Source: Nitrospiraceae bacterium (GTDB lineage Bacteria > Nitrospirota > Nitrospiria > Nitrospirales > Nitrospiraceae). From it: a DNA stretch of 24,999 bases. Below the pieces are notes generated by a model that did no database searches, had not been told where the DNA came from, and saw nothing but the letters and a program-made list of their open reading frames with translations. The DNA is taken from positions 1 through 24,999 of the forward strand of contig JACVSD010000013.1 in assembly GCA_014534095.1 (NCBI GenBank), written 5' to 3'. Shown here piece after piece: positions 15,701-22,232 of this stretch (position 1 is the first letter of the stretch; every line of letters begins with the position of its first letter). Made by a program: the position numbers and the translations under genes.

Positions 15701-15991
15701 ATGGCGAAATCGATGACGAAATCACAGATTGCCGAACACGTGGCGACGAAGTCCGGCCTCTCCAAAAAGGCGGCCGTTCAGCTCCTTGACGACTTTGCCG
15801 CACTGGCCTACAAGGAAGCCAAGAATATGTTCGTGGTACCCGGCCTCGGCAAACTGGTCCTCGCCAATCGGAAGGCGCGTATCGGCCGCAATCCTCAGAC
15901 GGGCGCGGAGATCAAGATTCCGGCGAAACGTGTCCTCAAGTTCCGCGTGTCAAAAGCCGCGAAAGACGCGATCCTGGGCAAAAAGAAGTAG
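15701..15991 (+). CDS. HU/IHF-family DNA-binding protein
   Basis: 96-aa histone-like nucleoid protein. Two N-terminal helices (MTKSQIAEHVATKSGLSKKAAVQLLDDF, in two segments) lead into the beta-arm signature GLGKLVLANRKARIGRNPQTG followed by AEIKIPAKRVLKFRVSKAAKDAI and a KKK end. This is the full HU/IHF length with the invariant GRNPQTG and proline at the arm tip. It bends and packages DNA as a dimer. ATG 15701 is fixed by AGGAGG (15688-15693) with 7-nt spacing; ATG 15713 is an internal alternative. The frame extends upstream to 15488 without support. It is monocistronic, ending in a strong hairpin at 15999-16030. The first residues MAKSM are slightly longer than the canonical MTK start. Confidence 0.95.
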   Translation: MAKSMTKSQIAEHVATKSGLSKKAAVQLLDDFAALAYKEAKNMFVVPGLGKLVLANRKARIGRNPQTGAEIKIPAKRVLKFRVSKAAKDAILGKKK

Positions 15992-15998
15992 CCTCGGC

Positions 15999-16030
15999 AG
16001 AGGCCGGGAATACTCGTGTTCCCGGCCTCT
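15999..16030 (+). terminator. Strong stem-loop terminator after the HU gene
   Basis: AGAGGCCGGGAA (15999-16010), an 8-nt loop, then TTCCCGGCCTCT (16019-16030): a perfect 12-bp GC-rich stem beginning 8 nt after the HU stop codon. It lacks a following T-run, so it may work as a rho-assisted or 3'-end-stabilising hairpin. Confidence 0.7.
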
Positions 16031-16477
16031 CAGCTCGTGCATGTCTCTGAGCGGTCGTGCCCTGGCATTCCGCCAGTCGTTTGTGTGGCTTCTCGCTCTA
16101 GAAGTCGCTGCTCCGTCTTGGCTGCAGCCAACCCCTGAACTTCACTGTCTCACTGAGGCCAGTTCCCGCTCAGCCTTTCAGCATCGTTCCTACTGATGTA
16201 ACGGGGGTCATGCCCTCCAATGCTTCTTCGATAACGGATCTTACACAACGCATCTATTGACCTGTAACCTTGTGTCTACTTGGCACGACTACCGTATGGA
16301 GGGTGGAAACGGCTTGTGTACAGGGTTGTTCAGGAGACCCGGGTCCGAAGAAACCAGGCTGCCTAGCGGTCGGTGGCTTGACACGCGGTAAAACATGCTC
16401 CCGTCCCTTACGGTGCGGTATGATGCACGGATTGCACCACAGAGCGTGCCCGTCCCATTCTGGGGCTAGCATTATCA
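16031..16477 (+). other. 447-bp region upstream of the sigma-factor operon, no convincing gene
   Basis: Frames here have no family likeness or ribosome sites. It holds a perfect 14-bp palindrome TTGGCTGCAGCCAA (16119-16132), a 10-bp palindrome GACCCGGGTC (16337-16346), a CTTCT...AGAAG mini-hairpin near 16090-16105, a TTGACA (16379-16384) without a matching -10, and an isolated TATGAT (16420-16425). It is the likely regulatory leader of the sigma/efflux operon. If the sigma factor controls itself, its own promoter should be here, but I cannot name the motif. Confidence 0.5.
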
Positions 16478-17086
16478 ATGGCCGAGGAGCCTCGTACGGA
16501 ATCTCCGGATGCCTTCGACGACACGGAGCTTCTCCGACGCATCCGACAGGGAGACAGTGATCGTTATGCCGATCTCATTCACCGCTATCAACGGCATGTG
16601 GGCCGTATCGTCAGCCGGCGAGTGCCGTCTGATCGTGTGGACGAGATCGTTCATGAGGTATTTGTTCGGGCGTACTTCGGATTATCGCTGTTTTCGCAGG
16701 CAGTTTCGATTGATCGTTGGCTTGCCGGCATCGCCGTGCGCACCTGCTATGACTTTTGGCGGACCCAGGCTCGTGAAGAGGTGCCCGTCGGAACGCTCAC
16801 GGATGATCAACAGCAATGGATTGAGGGGACGTTGGCGGCGCAGTCGGATGACGCCTTCCGGGAGCAGGCCAGCAGGCGCGAGGCGGCGGAGGTGCTGGCA
16901 TGGGCGCTCGGCCAGCTGTCTCCCGAGAATCGGGCCGTGCTGACCGTAATGCATCTCGAGGGTCGTTCCGTGCGCGAGGCCTCGCAATTGTTGGGATGGA
17001 CGATGGTGACGGTGAAGGTGCGGGCGTATCGCGCCCGGCAGGCCCTTCGGAAAATTCTTGAGTCATCGCCGATGAGGCACCCGTGA
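16478..17086 (+). CDS. ECF-type RNA polymerase sigma factor
   Basis: 202 aa with the sigma-70 family region 2 (about 27-97: YADLIHRYQRHVGRIVSRRV, DRVDEIVHEVFVRAYFGL, RWLAGIAVRTCYDFWR) and region 4 (about 138-193: LSPENRAVLTVMHLEGRSVREASQLLGW, then VTVKVRAYRARQALRKIL). There is no region 1 or 3, so it is an extracytoplasmic-function sigma factor. It would redirect RNA polymerase to a small regulon, presumably including its own operon. The ATG at 16478 has no Shine-Dalgarno; the protein ends within a GTGA overlap with the next gene. Context (a single-span protein, a periplasmic LTxxQ sensor and an RND pump downstream) resembles cnrH of the cnrYXH system, although the gene order differs, with sigma first. 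Confidence 0.93.
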   Translation: MAEEPRTESPDAFDDTELLRRIRQGDSDRYADLIHRYQRHVGRIVSRRVPSDRVDEIVHEVFVRAYFGLSLFSQAVSIDRWLAGIAVRTCYDFWRTQAREEVPVGTLTDDQQQWIEGTLAAQSDDAFREQASRREAAEVLAWALGQLSPENRAVLTVMHLEGRSVREASQLLGWTMVTVKVRAYRARQALRKILESSPMRHP

Positions 17087-17403
17087 CTAGACGTGTGGCA
17101 GATCATTATCCCAGGCTCGAGCAGGCCCTCATGGACGCCTATCGCGCGCAAGCGGAGCCTCCCCTTAGGGACGAGTTAGCGCAAGAGGTCTTAAGGGAGA
17201 TTCGCCGACAGACTAGTCGCCGCAGCCGGCCGTCCGGGATGGACTGGGTGGATGACCTGGTCTGGCGGACGGCCACGGTCACGGTTGCCGTGGTAGTCGT
17301 CATGACGGTCTTTGCAGTCGGCGTCGTGCGTACGACCTCCGGGGAGCCGATGGCCACCATCGCCGAGGGATTTGCATCGGTTCCGTGGCTAGGGGACGAA
17401 TGA
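17083..17403 (+). CDS. Single-membrane-span protein, candidate CnrY-like anti-sigma factor
   Basis: 106 aa starting with GTG inside a GTGA overlap with the sigma gene, so translationally coupled. Residues 1-60 are hydrophilic and helical (LEQALMDAYRAQAEPPLRDE, LAQEVLREIRRQ) with many arginines near 41-49. One hydrophobic span follows at about 64-82 (ATVTVAVVVVMTVFAVGVV), then a short 24-residue C-terminal tail. The positive-inside rule places the N-terminus in the cytoplasm, suitable for binding the sigma factor. No zinc-binding HxxxCxxC anti-sigma motif is present. CnrY of Cupriavidus (about 95 aa) has the same topology and gene partner, but sequence homology to it is not evident to me; the anti-sigma role is inferred from position, topology and coupling. 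Confidence 0.8.
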   Translation: MTRRVADHYPRLEQALMDAYRAQAEPPLRDELAQEVLREIRRQTSRRSRPSGMDWVDDLVWRTATVTVAVVVVMTVFAVGVVRTTSGEPMATIAEGFASVPWLGDE

Positions 17404-17849
17404 GTCTCACAAGAGCGGAGGAATCCGTGTCACGACCGAAGTTATGGGCAGGTCTAATACTGCTGTTCGGCGCGGGTGTGCTGACCGGGGCCGTTACGAC
17501 GTTTCTCTTATGGGGCGTGGATTGGTCGCACCGGGGCGAGCGCGGGCCCGCCGCGCAGTACGAACGCATCATGAAGCGGCTCACCGAGGAGCTGTCTTTG
17601 ACGGCGGGGCAACAGACCGACATTGAACCAATTGTGAAACAGGCGCATCTCGAGATTCTGAAGTTGCGGGTCTCGCATCAGGACGAGATCGAGGGGATCG
17701 TGGGTCGCGGACTAACCGCCTTAAAAGACAAACTGACCGCTGAGCAGCAGTCCAAGCTGGATACGATGTATGCGGCGCTGCAAGCACGCTGGCGAGCATC
17801 ACAGGACTATCTAGACATGATGAAGCGACAGGATCCCCTGCCTCGGTAG
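17400..17849 (+). CDS. Membrane-anchored periplasmic sensor, Spy/CpxP/CnrX-like (LTxxQ)
   Basis: 149 aa from ATG 17400 (ATGA overlap with the previous gene). An N-terminal anchor (about 14-38, LWAGLILLFGAGVLTGAVTTFLLW) is followed by an all-helical periplasmic domain. It has two LTxxQ-type motifs: LTAGQQ (67-72) and LTAEQQ (112-117), the hallmark of the CpxP/Spy and heavy-metal-sensor fold. Histidines at 44, 83 and 93 and methionines at 58, 123, 140 and 141 are candidate metal ligands, unproven. Size and topology match CnrX (about 148 aa, anchored), the periplasmic metal sensor that releases CnrY from CnrH. GTG 17427, 5 nt after GGAGG, is an alternative start that keeps the anchor. In E. coli the soluble relative Spy is a chaperone co-regulated with mdtABC. 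Function as sensor is inferred. Confidence 0.82.
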   Translation: MSLTRAEESVSRPKLWAGLILLFGAGVLTGAVTTFLLWGVDWSHRGERGPAAQYERIMKRLTEELSLTAGQQTDIEPIVKQAHLEILKLRVSHQDEIEGIVGRGLTALKDKLTAEQQSKLDTMYAALQARWRASQDYLDMMKRQDPLPR

Positions 17850-17889
17850 GAGGCTCCGTCATCTTGCGGCGTAGACGAGGAACGACACG

Positions 17890-19119
17890 ATGTCAGATTC
17901 AACTGGGTTTGCCACCACGCTCAAACGTTGGTTAATCGGGTTTTCTGCGGCCGGTGTGCTGGCTCTCGGCGGGTACGCCCTCTTGGCCAAATCCGACGAA
18001 GCACCTTCCCGCGCGGGTCAGGCCCCGCATGCCGCGGTCCGCACCATCCCGGTGACTGTCGCTCCAGCCACCACCGGCAACATCGGAATCTATCTCAATG
18101 GCCTCGGATCCGTCGTTCCATTGAACACCGTGAGCGTTAAGAGCCGTGTTGATGGGCAGCTCATGACCATCCGGTTTCAAGAAGGTCAGATCGTTCAGAA
18201 AGATGCCCTGTTGGCCGAGATCGATCCGCGACCGTTCGAGGTGCAATTGGCACAAGCCGAAGCTCAAATGGCGCGTGATCTGGCCGGGCTGAGAAACGCC
18301 CGTCTCGATTTTCAGCGCTATCAGGATCTGTATACCCAGGGGTACGTCCCTAAACAGCAAGTCGATACCCAGGAGGCGTTGGTCCGCCAGTCAGAAGGTA
18401 TCGTGAAAGCGGACCAAAGCCAGATTGATAACGCAAAATTGCAGCTCGCGTACAGCCGCATCACGGCTCCTATTACCGGCCGGGTGGGGTTGCGACTCAT
18501 TGACCCCGGCAACATGGTGCGGGCGAGCGACAATACTGGACTGCTGGTCATCACGCAGCTCATGCCGATTACCGTGGTCTTCACCATCCCGGAGGACAGT
18601 TTGCCGGCCGTCCTCAATCGGATGAATTCCGGCGAGCGACTCGTGGTGGAGGCCTTTGACCGTGAGCAGAAAAAAAAGCTTGCCACCGGGACCCTGCTCA
18701 CGGTCGACAATCAGATCGATCCGACGACCGGGACGGTTCGGCTCAAAGCCGTGTTCCCCAATGATGATGGACAATTATTCCCGAACCAGTTTGTGAACGC
18801 GCGTCTCTTGTTGGACGTCAAACACGGCGCCACGATCGTGCCCTCTGCCGCCGTCCAACGCGGGGCCAAGGGCGCCTTCGTGTATGTGGTGAAAGACGAT
18901 CAGACCGTGGCCGTCCGATCCGTGGCCGTCGGGGCGTCGGAGGGCGATGACATCGCGATTGAGACCGGCCTCGCAGCCAAGGAACTCGTCGTGGTGGACG
19001 GCACTGAAAAGCTTCGAGACGGCAGCAAGGTCGAGATCCGCAGTCCGAGGGGTGCGCCGGGATCGCCGGCTGAGGCCGAGACGCCGACCGACAAACCGGG
19101 ACGCGGGACGGTCTCATGA
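17890..19119 (+). CDS. mdtA: RND efflux periplasmic adaptor, MdtA-like
   Basis: 409-aa membrane fusion protein linking an inner-membrane RND pump to an outer-membrane channel. An N-terminal membrane anchor (about 14-33, [19 protein letters not shown]) has no lipobox cysteine. The two halves of the lipoyl-like domain are visible: [20 protein letters not shown] (about 83-102) and [20 protein letters not shown] (about 190-209), flanking a helical hairpin. Beta-barrel and membrane-proximal parts include [20 protein letters not shown] and [14 protein letters not shown], typical of MdtA/AcrA. The C-terminal tail is Pro/Glu/Thr-rich. GAGGAA precedes the ATG at 17890. It lies 40 bp after the sensor gene and overlaps the first pump gene as ATGA, so it belongs to the same operon. 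No outer-membrane TolC-like gene is in the window. Confidence 0.95.
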   Translation: MSDSTGFATTLKRWLIGFSAAGVLALGGYALLAKSDEAPSRAGQAPHAAVRTIPVTVAPATTGNIGIYLNGLGSVVPLNTVSVKSRVDGQLMTIRFQEGQIVQKDALLAEIDPRPFEVQLAQAEAQMARDLAGLRNARLDFQRYQDLYTQGYVPKQQVDTQEALVRQSEGIVKADQSQIDNAKLQLAYSRITAPITGRVGLRLIDPGNMVRASDNTGLLVITQLMPITVVFTIPEDSLPAVLNRMNSGERLVVEAFDREQKKKLATGTLLTVDNQIDPTTGTVRLKAVFPNDDGQLFPNQFVNARLLLDVKHGATIVPSAAVQRGAKGAFVYVVKDDQTVAVRSVAVGASEGDDIAIETGLAAKELVVVDGTEKLRDGSKVEIRSPRGAPGSPAEAETPTDKPGRGTVS

Positions 19120-22100
19120 ACCCCTCGCGCCTTTTCATTCTCAGGCCGGTTGCGACGGCCTTGTCGATGGTGGCCATCCTGCTCGCCGGCAGCATGGCGT
19201 ATCGCCTGTTGCCGGTCTCGGCGCTTCCGCAGGTCGACTATCCCACCATCCAGGTGCTCACGTTTTATCCGGGCGCGAGTCCGGATGTCATGGCGTCCTC
19301 CGTGACGGCGCCGCTCGAGCGACAATTTGGTCAGATGCCCGGGCTGAACCAAATGACCTCCACCAGTTCGGGCGGCAGCTCGGTCGTCACATTGCAGTTC
19401 AGCCTGGACCTGAATTTAGACGTGGCGGAGCAGCAGGTCCAGGCCGCTATTAATGCGGCGGCGACGTTTCTTCCCCGGGATTTGCCCAATCCACCGATCT
19501 ATAACAAGGTCAATCCCGCTGATGCCCCGATCCTCACGCTTGCGCTGACTTCTGGCACGCTCCCGCTCTCGCAAGTCGAAGATCTGGCCGAGACTCGGTT
19601 CGCCCAAAAGATTTCGCAGCTGGCCGGCGTGGGCCTCGTCAGTATTAGCGGCGGACAGCGCCCGGCGGTGCGGATTCAGGCGAACCCTCGCGCCCTGTCC
19701 GCGTATGGGCTGACGTTGGAGGACCTCCGCTTCACGGTGGCGGCAGCGAACGTCAATCAGGCCAAAGGGGCCTTCGATGGTCCGCGGCGCGCCTCGATCA
19801 TCAATGCAACGGATCAATTGCTGACCAGTCGTGACTATCGGCCATTGATCGTCGCGTATCGCAGCGGCGCGCCCGTGCATCTGTCCGACGTGGCAGACGT
19901 CGTCGACGATGTGGAAAACGTCAGGCAGGCGGCCTGGATGAACGAGACGCCAGCGATCCTGGTCAATATCCAGCGGCAGCCGGGCGCGAATGTGATCGAG
20001 GTCGCCGACCGGATCAAGGCCCTCCTGCCGCAACTCCGGAGTGCATTACCGTCGGCGGTGCAGGTCACCGTGTTGACCGACCGGACCACGTCCATTCGGG
20101 CGTCCGTGCATGACGTGCAGTTCGAATTGATGCTGGCCGTTGCACTCGTCATTCTCATTATTTTTCTTTTTTTGCGCACGCTGTCGGCGACCGTCATTCC
20201 GGCGGCCGCGGTCCCGTTGTCTCTCGTGGGCACGTTTGGGGCCATGTACCTCATGGGCTTTAGTCTGAATAATCTCACGCTCATGGCTCTCACGATCTCG
20301 ACCGGCTTCGTCGTCGATGATGCCATTGTGATGATCGAGAATATTTCCCGCTACATCGAGCGCGGGGAGTCGCCGTTACAAGCCGCGCTCAAAGGCTCCG
20401 AGCAGATTGCGTTTACCATTCTCTCGCTCACGATCTCGCTGATTGCCGTCCTGATCCCACTCCTCTTCATGGGCGATGTGGTCGGACGGCTGTTCCGTGA
20501 ATTCGCCGTCACGCTCAGTATGACGATTCTCGTGTCGGCGGTGGTGTCGCTCACGTTGACGCCGATGATGTGCGCCAGGCTCCTGCGTCATCGGCCGGTG
20601 TCGGCGCAAGGCCGGTTGTATCGCGTGTCGCAGCAGTGGTTCGACCGCAGCATTGCCGCGTATGGCTCCACGCTGCGCTGGGTGTTGCATCATCAGCCCG
20701 CAATCCTCGTCGTCGCGGCTGGCACGTTGGCCCTGACAATCGTCCTGTATATCGTCATTCCCAAGGGGTTCTTTCCTCTCCAGGACACCGGGTCGATACT
20801 CGGGATCACCGAAGCCCCTCAATCGATCTCGTTCCCGGCCATGGTGGAACGGCAGCAGGCGGTCGCCCGCGCGATTCTGGCGGATCCCGCGGTCGCGAGC
20901 CTGTCGTCTTTCATCGGTGTGGACGGCACGAACACCACGCTGAACAGTGGGCGGATCCAGATCAATTTGAAACCGGTGGCGGAACGCCGGGTCAGTGTGC
21001 AGGAAGTGATTCCGCGTCTGCAGGCACAGGTGGCCAACGTGCAAGGCATCACGTTGTTTCTCCAGCCCATGCAGGATCTGACCGTGGAGGATCGCATCAG
21101 CCGGACACAGTACCAATACACGTTGGAAGATACGGACCCCGAGGAGCTGAACCGATGGGCTCCGGTCTTGGTTAACGCGCTGCACGAGCGGCCGGAATTG
21201 CGGGATGTGAGCAGCGATCAGCAGGATCGCGGATTGGCTTCCATGCTCGTGATCGATCGCAGCACAGCGGCGCGTCTCGGCATCACGCCCCAGCTGATCG
21301 TCGATACGTTGTACGATGCCTTCGGACAGCGCCAAGTGTCCACGATGTTCACCCAATTAAATCAGTATCGCGTCGTGTTGGAAGTGATGCCGGAATTTCA
21401 AGCCGGCCCGGAATCTCTGCAGTTCCTCGACATCCGGTCGGTCACCGGGGGGCAGGTTCCTCTGAGCGTCTTTACCCAGGTTTCTGAAATCAACACGCCG
21501 CTCGCCATCAACCGGCAGGCCCAATTTCCTGCGGTCACCATATCCTTCAATGTGGCGCCGGGCACATCGCTCGGCGCGGCCGTGAAGGCGGTGGAGACCG
21601 TCTCCGCGGAGACCCATCTCCCGGCCAGTATTCGCGGCACCTTCCAAGGGACCGCGCAAGCCTTCCAGGCGTCCCTGGCAAACGAAACCTGGCTGATTCT
21701 CGCTGCGCTGGTCACGGTCTATATCGTCCTGGGAGTCCTGTATGAAAGCTACATCCATCCGCTCACGATCCTGTCGACGCTCCCGTCCGCCGGTGTCGGG
21801 GCGTTGCTCGCATTAATGGTATTGCGCACGGAGTTCAGTGTCATTGCCTTGATCGGCATCATTCTGCTGATCGGGATCGTGAAAAAAAATGCCATCATGA
21901 TGATCGACTTCGCGCTCGACGCCGAGCGAAAGGACGGGAAGACGCCGGAGGAAGCGATCTACGAAGCGTGTCTGTTACGCTTCCGTCCGATTCTCATGAC
22001 CACCATGGCGGCGTTGCTCGGCGCGCTTCCGTTGGCCGTGGGATCGGGAGTGGGATCGGAACTGCGGCATCCGCTGGGCATTGCCATCGTCGGGGGGCTC

Positions 22101-22232
22101 CTGCTCAGTCAGGTGCTGACGCTGTACACCACGCCGGTCGTCTATCTCGCGTTTGACCGGCTGGCTCGTCGCGTGCGATCCAACCGTTCGTCGCCGTCGC
22201 CCGCGAAGGCGCTGACTCCGGGACCGATATGA
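19116..22232 (+). CDS. mdtB: RND efflux pump permease, MdtB-like
   Basis: 1038-aa proton-driven inner-membrane pump of the HAE-1 drug-efflux family, close to MdtB. TM1 follows [19 protein letters not shown], and the porter domain begins [22 protein letters not shown]4 has [14 protein letters not shown] with the proton-relay pair Asp401/Asp402. TM10 has [13 protein letters not shown] with Lys924, equivalent to AcrB Lys940. Two repeated halves with large periplasmic loops are evident. It starts in a 4-bp ATGA overlap with the adaptor gene and its stop overlaps the next pump gene. Substrates cannot be read from sequence: the DD pair and motifs resemble drug pumps (MdtB/MdtC) rather than heavy-metal CzcA-type pumps, in contrast with the metal-type regulatory module upstream. 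Confidence 0.96.
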   Translation: MNPSRLFILRPVATALSMVAILLAGSMAYRLLPVSALPQVDYPTIQVLTFYPGASPDVMASSVTAPLERQFGQMPGLNQMTSTSSGGSSVVTLQFSLDLNLDVAEQQVQAAINAAATFLPRDLPNPPIYNKVNPADAPILTLALTSGTLPLSQVEDLAETRFAQKISQLAGVGLVSISGGQRPAVRIQANPRALSAYGLTLEDLRFTVAAANVNQAKGAFDGPRRASIINATDQLLTSRDYRPLIVAYRSGAPVHLSDVADVVDDVENVRQAAWMNETPAILVNIQRQPGANVIEVADRIKALLPQLRSALPSAVQVTVLTDRTTSIRASVHDVQFELMLAVALVILIIFLFLRTLSATVIPAAAVPLSLVGTFGAMYLMGFSLNNLTLMALTISTGFVVDDAIVMIENISRYIERGESPLQAALKGSEQIAFTILSLTISLIAVLIPLLFMGDVVGRLFREFAVTLSMTILVSAVVSLTLTPMMCARLLRHRPVSAQGRLYRVSQQWFDRSIAAYGSTLRWVLHHQPAILVVAAGTLALTIVLYIVIPKGFFPLQDTGSILGITEAPQSISFPAMVERQQAVARAILADPAVASLSSFIGVDGTNTTLNSGRIQINLKPVAERRVSVQEVIPRLQAQVANVQGITLFLQPMQDLTVEDRISRTQYQYTLEDTDPEELNRWAPVLVNALHERPELRDVSSDQQDRGLASMLVIDRSTAARLGITPQLIVDTLYDAFGQRQVSTMFTQLNQYRVVLEVMPEFQAGPESLQFLDIRSVTGGQVPLSVFTQVSEINTPLAINRQAQFPAVTISFNVAPGTSLGAAVKAVETVSAETHLPASIRGTFQGTAQAFQASLANETWLILAALVTVYIVLGVLYESYIHPLTILSTLPSAGVGALLALMVLRTEFSVIALIGIILLIGIVKKNAIMMIDFALDAERKDGKTPEEAIYEACLLRFRPILMTTMAALLGALPLAVGSGVGSELRHPLGIAIVGGLLLSQVLTLYTTPVVYLAFDRLARRVRSNRSSPSPAKALTPGPI

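Noticed and set aside
16379..16425. TTGACA (16379-16384) with TATGAT (16420-16425) as a sigma-70 promoter
   Set aside because: The spacing is 35 nt, twice the permitted 16-18, so the two elements cannot pair.
16270..16560. 96-codon frame upstream of and overlapping the sigma gene
   Set aside because: No ribosome site, no recognisable motif, and it overlaps the sigma-factor coding region in another frame.
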